Of a stretch of DNA of 64,000 nt, positions 57,461 to 64,000 are shown piece by piece. A model generated the notes under the pieces. It was not told the origin of the DNA. It was given only the letters and a program-made list of their open reading frames with translations, and ran no database searches. This DNA is from Rhodoferax antarcticus ANT.BR (GTDB lineage Bacteria > Pseudomonadota > Gammaproteobacteria > Burkholderiales > Burkholderiaceae_C), in assembly GCF_001938565.1 (NCBI RefSeq), contig NZ_MSYM01000007.1:268336-332335 (forward strand). Direction: 5' to 3'. Position numbers and translations under genes: made by a program. The first letter of the stretch is position 1, and every line of letters begins with the position of its first letter.

Positions 57461-58420
57461 TCAGTTTGTTGCACTCCCGGTCGGTGCATTCATGGCATGT
57501 GCCTGGCGCAGGCAGGCCTGTAGCGCCAGCGTCACCCGCGCGGGCTGCGGCGAGGCCCGCAAAATGCCAAAAAAGCTGCACTGATAACCAAACACCTGCG
57601 AACGCAGCGCCCGCATGCGAGCGCGCTGCACAAAGTCTGCGGCGTAGTGGTCCGGCAAAAAACCCAAAAAGCGCCCGGACAGGATCAACGTGGCAATTGA
57701 CTCCTGGTCGTAACCGGTGGCCTGGCGGCTCAGGCGCACTTGCTGGGTGAGCTCCATATTCGGCGAGTGGTAACCCAGCCCGGCAAACGGGTACGGGTCC
57801 AAGGCGCGCCAGTCGGCGGGCTCCTGTGCCGCGCTGGCTACAAACAGCGGGTGTGCCTGGCCGCAGTACAAAAACATCTTTTCAGTAAACAGCTCGTCAT
57901 AGGCCAGCGCGGTCGAGGCGCGGTGGCCGGGGATGATGCCCATCTGAAACTGCCCGTCCAGCACGCCGCGCTCGATCACGTTCAGCGGCGCCACATGCAG
58001 GTGCAGGCTCACGCCTGGCGCCTGCGCAGCAAACAGCGCAATCGCCTCGCCAATGTGCGCTTGCGGATTGCTGGCGGTCTTGTCAAACACCGCCAGGTGC
58101 AGCTCACCGCCCATGCGCTGGTGGATTTCATCCACCCGGCTGCGAAACGCGTCCACCCCGGCCAGCAGCTGCAGCGTCTCGGCGTAAATCTGCTCGCCCT
58201 CGGGCGTGAGGGCAAAACCGGCGCGGCCACGCCGGCACAAGCTCAGGCCCAAGCGGGTTTCCAGGTCCTTGATATGGCGACTCACCGTGCTGGTGCCAAT
58301 GTTGAGCTCTAGCTCGGCGGCTGTCATGCCGCCACAGTCGGCCACGGTTTTAAACACCCGCAGCAAGCGGATGTCCATGTCACTCAACTGACCCAGCGCA
58401 GCACGGGTGTTTACTTGCAT
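57461..58420 (-). CDS. LysR family transcriptional regulator
   Basis: A 319-residue LTTR: helix-turn-helix MTAAELELNIGTSTVSRHIK near residue 30-50 and a full ligand-binding domain. It is divergent from the omega-aminotransferase gene with 91 bases between, so it is probably its regulator (aptA-mmsA, beta-alanine or related amine use). Start at 58418-58420 adds about 14 residues before MDIRLLRVFK; the internal Met is an alternative. Confidence 0.88.
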   Translation of the reverse strand: MQVNTRAALGQLSDMDIRLLRVFKTVADCGGMTAAELELNIGTSTVSRHIKDLETRLGLSLCRRGRAGFALTPEGEQIYAETLQLLAGVDAFRSRVDEIHQRMGGELHLAVFDKTASNPQAHIGEAIALFAAQAPGVSLHLHVAPLNVIERGVLDGQFQMGIIPGHRASTALAYDELFTEKMFLYCGQAHPLFVASAAQEPADWRALDPYPFAGLGYHSPNMELTQQVRLSRQATGYDQESIATLILSGRFLGFLPDHYAADFVQRARMRALRSQVFGYQCSFFGILRASPQPARVTLALQACLRQAHAMNAPTGSATN

Positions 58421-58511
58421 TGAGCAGCAACCAAATAGTGATAGTTAAGCAATCATAAGAGTGATCAGACCTTGACAATCGTCAATCTTGTTTTCCACCG
58501 AGGGCCTACCC

Positions 58512-59861
58512 ATGAACCTGACCGATGCCAAAATTCTCGCCCAGCCCCGCCTTGACGCTGCCTGGCTGGAGCCGCACTGGATGCCTTACACGGCAAACCG
58601 CAATTTCAAGGCCAACCCGCGCATGATGGTCAGCGCCGAAGGCTGCTACTACACCGATAGCGACGGCCGCAAGATTTTCGACGGCTTGTCGGGCCTCTGG
58701 TGCTGCGGCCTAGGCCATGGCCGGGCCGAGATCACCGAGGCGGCCCGCCACCAACTGGCCACGCTGGACTATTCCCCCGCCTTCCAGTACGGCCACCCGC
58801 TGTCGTTTGCGCTGGCCAATAAACTCAAAGAACTCACTCCTGCTGGGCTGGACTACACCTTTTACACCGGCTCGGGCTCCGAGTCGGCCGACACCTCGCT
58901 GAAGATGGCGCGGGCCTATTGGCGTGCCAAGGGCCAGGCCAGCAAAACGCTGTTGATTGGCCGCGAAAAAGGCTACCACGGCGTGAACTTTGGTGGCATT
59001 TCGGTCGGCGGCATTGTGGGCAACCGCAAAACCTTCGGCCAGGGCATCCAGGCCGACCACCTGCCGCACACCCAGCCGCCTGCCGGCTCGTTTTACCGTG
59101 GCTGCCCTGACACTGGCGTGGCCCTGGCCGACGACCTGCTGCGCCTGATCAACCTGCATGATGCGAGCAACATCGCCGCCGTCATTGTCGAACCCATGTC
59201 GGGCTCAGCCGGTGTGGTGGTACCGCCAAAAGGCTACCTGCAGCGCCTGCGCGAGATCTGCACCGCCCACAACATCTTGCTGATTTTTGACGAAGTGATC
59301 ACCGGCTTTGGCCGCCTGGGCAGCTACACCGGCGCCGAGTATTTTGGCGTGACGCCTGACATCCTGAACGCCGCCAAGCAGATCACCAACGGCGCCCAGC
59401 CGCTGGGCGTGGTGATGACCACGACAGACATTTACGACACCTTCATGGCGCAAGGCGGCCCGGAGTACATGCTGGAGTTTGCCCACGGCTACACCTACTC
59501 GGCCCACCCGGTGCCGTGCGCGGTGGGCTTGGCCACGCTGGACATTCTGGTGCGCGAGAACATGATTGACCGCGTCAAGGCGCTGGCGCCCTATTTTGAG
59601 AACGCGGTGCACAGCCTCAAAGGCGCCAAACATGTGACCGACATCCGCAACCTGGGTCTGGCCGCAGGCTTCAGCATCGACGCCTTGCCCGGTGAGCCCG
59701 CCAAACGCCCTTATGAGGTGGCGATGGCGATGCTTGAAAAAGGTTTTTATGTGCGCTACGGCGGCGACACCATCCAGCTCGCCCCACCCTTCATCAGCAC
59801 CCCCGAACAAATTGACAGCCTGGTCAACGCGTTGGGCGACTGCCTGAACGCGACCGCCTGA
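58512..59861 (+). CDS. Class III aminotransferase, beta-alanine:pyruvate transaminase-like
   Basis: A 449-residue PLP enzyme: WMPYTANRNFKANPRM at the start, YTGSGSESADTSLKMARAYW, LIFDEVITGFGRLG (PLP Asp) and NAAKQITNGAQPLGVV with the Schiff-base Lys. Matches omega-amino acid:pyruvate aminotransferases that convert beta-alanine to malonate semialdehyde. It precedes mmsA, whose product can oxidise that semialdehyde, so the two form a pathway. An in-frame start at 58488 is less likely. Confidence 0.88.
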   Translation: MNLTDAKILAQPRLDAAWLEPHWMPYTANRNFKANPRMMVSAEGCYYTDSDGRKIFDGLSGLWCCGLGHGRAEITEAARHQLATLDYSPAFQYGHPLSFALANKLKELTPAGLDYTFYTGSGSESADTSLKMARAYWRAKGQASKTLLIGREKGYHGVNFGGISVGGIVGNRKTFGQGIQADHLPHTQPPAGSFYRGCPDTGVALADDLLRLINLHDASNIAAVIVEPMSGSAGVVVPPKGYLQRLREICTAHNILLIFDEVITGFGRLGSYTGAEYFGVTPDILNAAKQITNGAQPLGVVMTTTDIYDTFMAQGGPEYMLEFAHGYTYSAHPVPCAVGLATLDILVRENMIDRVKALAPYFENAVHSLKGAKHVTDIRNLGLAAGFSIDALPGEPAKRPYEVAMAMLEKGFYVRYGGDTIQLAPPFISTPEQIDSLVNALGDCLNATA

Positions 59862-59880
59862 GCACCCCGATTACTCTTTT

Positions 59881-59938
59881 TTTAATAGCTGCTTGCGCTT
59901 GTTATACAGGGGCTAGCGGCGTTTTTTACGTATAAAAC
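59881..59938 (+). repeat. Dispersed intergenic repeat, copy 10
   Basis: Reads AATAGCTGCTTGCGCTTGTT, then ATACAGGGGCTAGCGGCG and TTTTTTACGTATAAAACC, ending one base before the mmsA start codon. It replaces any clear ribosome site there. Confidence 0.75.
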
Positions 59939-59939
59939 C

Positions 59940-61445
59940 ATGTCCCAGCTTCCCACCATTGGCCATTTGATCGACGGCAAAACCGTTCACAGCGGCACCC
60001 GCAGCCAGCCAATCTATAACCCCGCTACCGGCCAGATTGAGAAAACCCTGCTGCTGGCCGACGCCGCCACGCTGGAGCAAGCCATTGCCAGCGCTCAGGC
60101 CGCCTTCCCCGCCTGGCGCAACACGCCGCCACTCAAGCGCGCCCGCGTCATGAGCAACCTGAAAGTCTTGCTGGAGCAACACGCCGACGAACTCTGCGCG
60201 CTCATCACCGCCGAGCACGGCAAAGTGCTGTCAGACGCCTTGGGCGAACTGCAGCGCGGCATTGAAAACGTCGAATACGCCTCTTACGCGCCCGAACTGC
60301 TCAAAGGTGAGCACAGCAAAAACGTAGGGCCGTCCATCGACTCATGGTCCGAATTTCAGCCGCTGGGCGTGACCGCCGGCATCACCCCGTTCAACTTCCC
60401 GGCCATGGTGCCGCTGTGGATGTGGCCGATGGCGGTGGCCTGCGGCAACACCTTTATCTTAAAGCCATCGGAGCGCGACCCCAGCAGCACCCTGCGCATT
60501 GCCGAGCTGGCGCTGCAGGCGGGTCTGCCACCCGGTGTGCTCAACGTGGTCAATGGCGACAAAGAAGCGGTGGATGCCCTGCTGCATGACCCGCGCGTCA
60601 AGGCGGTGAGCTTTGTCGGCTCCACACCCATTGCCGAGTACATCTATTCTGAGGGCTGCAAGCACGGCAAGCGGGTGCAAGCCCTGGGCGGCGCCAAAAA
60701 CCACGCGGTGGTGATGCCCGATGCCGACATCGCCAATGCGGTCAACGCGCTGATGGGTGCGGCCTACGGTTCCTGCGGCGAACGCTGCATGGCCATTCCG
60801 CTGGTGGTGGCGGTGGGCGACGCCACAGCAGACGCGGTGATTGCCGGCCTGAAAGTCGAGATTGCCAAGATGAAAGTCGGCCCCGGAACCGCGCCGGGCG
60901 TGGACATGGGCCCACTGGTAACCAAGCCGCACTTTGAGAAGGTCAAAGCCTATGTTGACCAAGGCGTGAAAGAAGGCGCCACGCTGGTGGTGGACGGCCG
61001 CAGGCTGAAAGTGCCCGAACATGAAGACGGCTACTACCTCGGCCCGTGCCTGTTTGACAACGTCAAACCCGGCATGGTCACCTACCAGGAAGAGATTTTT
61101 GGCCCGGTGCTGGGCGTGGTGCGCGTCAAAACGCTGCAAGAGGCGATGGACATGATCGACGCCCACGAATACGGCAACGGCACCTGCATCTTCACCCGCG
61201 ACGGGGAAGCCGCCAGATACTTCACCGACCACATTCAGGTCGGCATGGTCGGCGTGAACGTGCCGCTGCCCGTGCCAGTGGCCTACCACTCGTTTGGCGG
61301 CTGGAAACGCAGCCTGTTTGGCGACCTGCATGCCTACGGCCCGGATGCGATGCGCTTCTACACCAAGCGCAAAACCATCACCCAGCGCTGGCCCAGCGCC
61401 GGTGTGCGAGAAGGTGCGGTATTTAGCTTTCCGAGCAGCCGGTAG
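59940..61445 (+). CDS. mmsA: CoA-acylating methylmalonate (malonate) semialdehyde dehydrogenase
   Basis: A 501-residue aldehyde dehydrogenase: IGHLIDGKTVHSGTRSQPIY at the start, NPFNFPAMVPLWMWP-type GITPFNFPAMVPLWMWPMAV, FVGSTPIAEYIY, and the catalytic Cys in YGSCGERCMAIP. MmsA enzymes make propionyl- or acetyl-CoA from (methyl)malonate semialdehyde. The start lies directly after repeat copy 10, with no obvious Shine-Dalgarno. Ends in TAG at the normal family length. Confidence 0.92.
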   Translation: MSQLPTIGHLIDGKTVHSGTRSQPIYNPATGQIEKTLLLADAATLEQAIASAQAAFPAWRNTPPLKRARVMSNLKVLLEQHADELCALITAEHGKVLSDALGELQRGIENVEYASYAPELLKGEHSKNVGPSIDSWSEFQPLGVTAGITPFNFPAMVPLWMWPMAVACGNTFILKPSERDPSSTLRIAELALQAGLPPGVLNVVNGDKEAVDALLHDPRVKAVSFVGSTPIAEYIYSEGCKHGKRVQALGGAKNHAVVMPDADIANAVNALMGAAYGSCGERCMAIPLVVAVGDATADAVIAGLKVEIAKMKVGPGTAPGVDMGPLVTKPHFEKVKAYVDQGVKEGATLVVDGRRLKVPEHEDGYYLGPCLFDNVKPGMVTYQEEIFGPVLGVVRVKTLQEAMDMIDAHEYGNGTCIFTRDGEAARYFTDHIQVGMVGVNVPLPVPVAYHSFGGWKRSLFGDLHAYGPDAMRFYTKRKTITQRWPSAGVREGAVFSFPSSR

Positions 61446-61554
61446 GGCGGACACAGCCCGACTGTCCAGCAACACTGCCGCCGAGCCGTTGCACGCAGGT
61501 GCCAGCCCAGGCCAGTTCCGATGGGCTGGCGCGTCTGGTGTGGGTTAATTGCTT

Positions 61555-61588
61555 GGTGATGTTTGATGTGCTAGCATCAAACATCACC
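61555..61588. promoter_or_regulatory. 14-bp-arm palindrome, operator of VapBC-2
   Basis: GGTGATGTTTGATG (61555-61568) and CATCAAACATCACC (61575-61588) are exact complements around TGCTAG, ending 14 bases before the antitoxin start. Typical of autoregulated toxin-antitoxin operators. Confidence 0.75.
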
Positions 61589-61602
61589 CTAAAGGACCGA
61601 TC

Positions 61603-61869
61603 ATGCGCACAACCCTGGACATTGCCGACGACATCTTGTTTGCCGCCAAAGAATTGGCGCAGCGTGAGAAAAAATCGCTCGGCCAGGTGATCAGCGAACT
61701 GGCCAGGCGCGCATTTGCCGCCCCTGCCGGGTCAAATCCCGTTAACCCGAATGCGCCACTGCAGGCCGCCGAAGGCTTGGCCACCTATGGCATTCGTCCT
61801 TTGCCCAAGCGCGGCGGCGTGGTCAGCAACGAACAAATTGACCGACTGCGTGATGCTGAGGGCATCTGA
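61603..61869 (+). CDS. vapB: VapB-type ribbon-helix-helix antitoxin (pair 2)
   Basis: An 88-residue protein: MRTTLDIADDILFAAKELAQ is a ribbon-helix-helix start; the rest is flexible, ending NEQIDRLRDAEGI. RBS AAAGGA upstream. It overlaps the toxin start by one base. Confidence 0.88.
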   Translation: MRTTLDIADDILFAAKELAQREKKSLGQVISELARRAFAAPAGSNPVNPNAPLQAAEGLATYGIRPLPKRGGVVSNEQIDRLRDAEGI

Positions 61870-62297
61870 TGCGCGCGCTGCTCGATATCAACGTGCTGAT
61901 TGCCCTGCACGACCAGGACCATGTGCACCACACGCGGGCGGCCGACTGGCTTGACGCGCACAGTGCGCAGGGCTGGGCCAGCAGCCCGCTGACGCAAAAC
62001 GGCTGTTTGCGCATCATGAGCCAAAGCGCTTACAGCAACCCTCAGCCCTTGTCAGTGCTGGTTCAGATGCTGCAAAATTCGACAGCCACGGCCTGGCATG
62101 CGCTGTGGAGCGATGACCTCAGCCTTCTCGATGCAAGCGCATTTGTTCATGCACGCATCCACAGCCCCAAACAGCTAACCGATGTGTATTTGCTGGGCCT
62201 GGCAGTCAAGCATCAAGGCTGCCTGGTCAGCTTCGACCAGCGCATCCCGTTGAGCGCCGTTCACGGGGCCAAACCAGACCACTTTGTGGTTTTGTGA
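61869..62297 (+). CDS. vapC: VapC-type PIN-domain toxin (pair 2)
   Basis: A 142-residue PIN domain: MRALLDINVLIALHDQDH, SSPLTQNGCLRIM, LTDVYLLGLAVKH and VSFDQRIPL carry the acidic residues. Coupled to vapB by a one-base overlap. Unlike pair 1, its antitoxin is RHH-type, so the pairs are not recent duplicates. Confidence 0.9.
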   Translation: MRALLDINVLIALHDQDHVHHTRAADWLDAHSAQGWASSPLTQNGCLRIMSQSAYSNPQPLSVLVQMLQNSTATAWHALWSDDLSLLDASAFVHARIHSPKQLTDVYLLGLAVKHQGCLVSFDQRIPLSAVHGAKPDHFVVL

Positions 62298-62523
62298 GCC
62301 TCTGAACTGCAAGTTCACAGCTGGCACCAGCTCGCGCAATTGAACGCAAACCTGGTTGCTCGGGCAATGGTTGCCGAGATTAGACTTTTCAAAGTGCTTA
62401 AGTAAATAGTTACAGCCTCACAGCATGGCAATTAGTGTGGTTAAGCTTGCGCTACGCGGTAATAATTTACGCCATGAGCCACTCCGATTCTCACCGCTGT
62501 GGTTCCCACCACAATAGCCAGAC
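62298..62523. other. Intergenic region before the ABC transporter genes
   Basis: 226 bases, moderately A/T-rich near 62390-62470, with no gene, repeat copy or clear hairpin. Probably holds the promoter of the ABC operon. Confidence 0.4.
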
Positions 62524-63261
62524 ATGACCGAACCCAATACCGAGCAACCCGCGGTCCGGGGGCCGGTAGCGCTACTGACCGGGGTTGAGAAAACCTACAC
62601 CATGGATTCGGTCAGCGTGCCGGTCATCAAAGGGGTGGACATTCTGGTGCGCCCCGCCTGTTTCACCGTGCTGCTAGGGCCGTCTGGCAGCGGCAAGACC
62701 ACCCTGCTCAACATGTTTGGCTGCATTGACAAGCCTGACAAAGGCGAAGTCATCGTGGCCGACTGCAAGGTAGCCGCGCTCTCTGACGACGAGTTGTCGG
62801 ACTTTCGGGCCAAAAACATCGGTTTCATCTTTCAAAACTTCAACCTGCTGCCGGTGTTGAGCGCTTACGAAAACGTGGAATACCCGCTGCTGTTGGCGGG
62901 CAAATCGGCCAAGGCCCGCGGCGAGCGGGTGCCCCGACTGCTGGAGGCCGTAGGCCTAGCCGACCTCGCCAAGAATCTGCCGGGGCAGCTCTCTGGCGGG
63001 CAGCGCCAGCGCGTGGCCATTGCACGCGCCCTGGCGCGCAAGCCCAAACTGGTGATTGCCGACGAGCCCACCGCCAATCTGGACAGCGTCACCGGCGCCA
63101 GCATCTTGGCGCTGATGCGCCACATGGTGAACCGCTTCGAGATTTCGTTCATCTTCTCGTCGCACGACCGCGAAGTGATCAAGGCGGCCGACGACACCAT
63201 TTTTCTCAAGGATGGTCTTGTCCAGAACATCAAGCGCAAGCCGCTTCGGAGCACACCATGA
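62524..63261 (+). CDS. ABC transporter ATP-binding protein (LolD/MacB type)
   Basis: A 245-residue ATPase: Walker A LGPSGSGKTTLLNMFGC, Q-loop IFQNFNLLPVLSAYENVEYP, signature LSGGQRQRVAIARALARKP and Walker B LVIADEPTANLD. The LLPVLSAYENV pattern is typical of LolD/MacB-type ATPases. Its TGA overlaps the next start (ATGA). The permease is not in the window. Confidence 0.9.
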   Translation: MTEPNTEQPAVRGPVALLTGVEKTYTMDSVSVPVIKGVDILVRPACFTVLLGPSGSGKTTLLNMFGCIDKPDKGEVIVADCKVAALSDDELSDFRAKNIGFIFQNFNLLPVLSAYENVEYPLLLAGKSAKARGERVPRLLEAVGLADLAKNLPGQLSGGQRQRVAIARALARKPKLVIADEPTANLDSVTGASILALMRHMVNRFEISFIFSSHDREVIKAADDTIFLKDGLVQNIKRKPLRSTP

Positions 63262-64000
63262 AGACCCTGACATCCCTTTTGCTACCGCTGTTTTTCTTCG
63301 CGGCCAGCGCGGCGTCTGCGGCGCCCACTGCCAACAGCATCCTGGGCGCCAGCGACGCCATACGCAACCCGGGCGGCGCTTTCAGCGTCACAGTGACTCT
63401 GACCGAGTTTCAGGCGGGCAAACAGGTTGATGCCAGCACCTTGACCAGTTATTCCAGAACACAGTCCAACGGGCAATTTGCCAGCTTGGTGCAGTTTGTC
63501 TTGCCTGCGCGTGACGCGGGCAAGCTGATGCTCAAGAACGGCAACGACATGTGGTTTTACGACCCGCTGTCCAAAGCCAGTGTGCGCTTGTCGCCGCAGC
63601 AACGCCTGCTGGGCCAGGCCTCCAATGGCGACGTGGCCACCGTCAACCTGGCCAAAGACTACACCGCCGTTCTCTCTGGCGAAGAAGAGGTACAAAACGG
63701 CGAGCGCCAGTTGCGCAAGGCGCATAAACTGGCGCTGACGGCTGCCAACCCGGATGTGACGTATGCCAGCATCGAGATGTGGGTTGATGCCGAAAACAAT
63801 CGCCCCATTAAGGCGCGCTTTTTTGCGGATTCCTCGCGCCTGCTCAAAACCGCCTATTACCGCCGCTACCAGCCCCAACTGGGTGCAGAGCGGCCCACCG
63901 AGACGGTGATCATCGACGGGCTGGATCCCAAATCGGTCACCATCATGCGTTTTTCTGACTACGCTGCGCGGTCGATTCCTGACACCTGGATGCAGCGCGA
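63258..64000 (+). CDS. Outer-membrane lipoprotein-sorting protein, partial
   Basis: The frame is open to the window end, about 247 residues. Signal peptide MKTLTSLLLPLFFFAASAAS; then LKNGNDMWFYDPLSKASVRL and AYYRRYQPQLG, matching the LolA-like outer membrane lipoprotein-sorting protein family (DUF4292-like/COG2834). Such genes often accompany LolD-type ATPases. Overlap with the ATPase gene implies a joint transport role. Confidence 0.85.
   Translation, partial: MKTLTSLLLPLFFFAASAASAAPTANSILGASDAIRNPGGAFSVTVTLTEFQAGKQVDASTLTSYSRTQSNGQFASLVQFVLPARDAGKLMLKNGNDMWFYDPLSKASVRLSPQQRLLGQASNGDVATVNLAKDYTAVLSGEEEVQNGERQLRKAHKLALTAANPDVTYASIEMWVDAENNRPIKARFFADSSRLLKTAYYRRYQPQLGAERPTETVIIDGLDPKSVTIMRFSDYAARSIPDTWMQR

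Noticed and set aside
60459..61475. Long antisense open frame over mmsA (also 14528-15775, 34377-35066 and 39941-40873)
   Set aside because: These mirror real genes on the other strand, have His/Gly/Val-rich composition typical of antisense reading in GC-rich DNA, and show no family motifs.

Overview
The window looks like the chromosomal origin region of a betaproteobacterium, most likely Burkholderiales/Comamonadaceae close to Rhodoferax or Polaromonas. This rests on the block rpmH-rnpA-yidD-yidC-mnmE (minus strand) facing dnaA-dnaN-gyrB (plus strand) at 26.4-36.2 kb, the kdsD-kdsC-lptC and metX-metW pairs, the hyi-glxR-glycerate kinase set, high-GC codon use, and a short dispersed repeat whose sequence I associate from memory with this family. 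The genus is inference; no rRNA gene is present.

Layout. 1-2.0 kb holds broken transposase pieces of at least three IS families. 2.2-6.2 kb has terC (broken by an in-frame TAG), an old yellow enzyme, and metX-metW behind what reads as a SAM-II riboswitch with a terminator/antiterminator pair. 6.2-12.0 kb is a glyoxylate/tartronate-semialdehyde cluster in which the LysR regulator and gcl are broken but hyi, glxR and glycerate kinase are intact. 11.9-13.6 kb carries a metallo-beta-lactamase-fold gene between two diverged ~300-bp direct repeats, a pattern expected from integration of a DNA circle by homologous recombination. 13.6-19.9 kb has a GDT1-type exporter behind a yybP-ykoY manganese riboswitch, a PhnD-like lipoprotein overlapping a diguanylate cyclase, a patatin phospholipase and an RRM/Gly-rich RNA-binding protein. 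20-25.6 kb has an LPS block (kdsD, kdsC, lptC), a Kef-type antiporter and apt. 26.4-36.2 kb is the origin core.

36-41.2 kb includes a decayed type I restriction locus: a broken hsdR, a possible hsdS tail, and between them an intact AAA-type ATPase with its own palindromic upstream region. 41.4-48.4 kb is ordinary housekeeping (YccF, MDR reductase, GGDEF protein, NnrU, DUF2788, DUF2189, Spy/LTxxQ, RdgC). 48.5-50.7 kb is accessory: a VapBC pair, a small serine recombinase, and CTGACA/TGTCAG motif clusters on both sides of it. 51-64 kb has YghZ-type reductase, a broken EamA transporter, another diguanylate cyclase, Usp, TetR, a LysR divergent from an omega-aminotransferase, mmsA, a second VapBC with a strong palindromic operator, and an ABC ATPase overlapping an outer-membrane lipoprotein-sorting protein that runs off the end.

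Themes. (1) At least ten copies of a 50-60 bp repeat sit between genes. (2) Five otherwise readable coding frames carry six internal stops in total, and all that I found in them are TAG; TAG also ends mnmE directly after its canonical C-terminus, so point-mutation decay is more likely than recoding. (3) Two metabolite/metal riboswitches can be read directly. No tRNA, rRNA or CRISPR array was seen.
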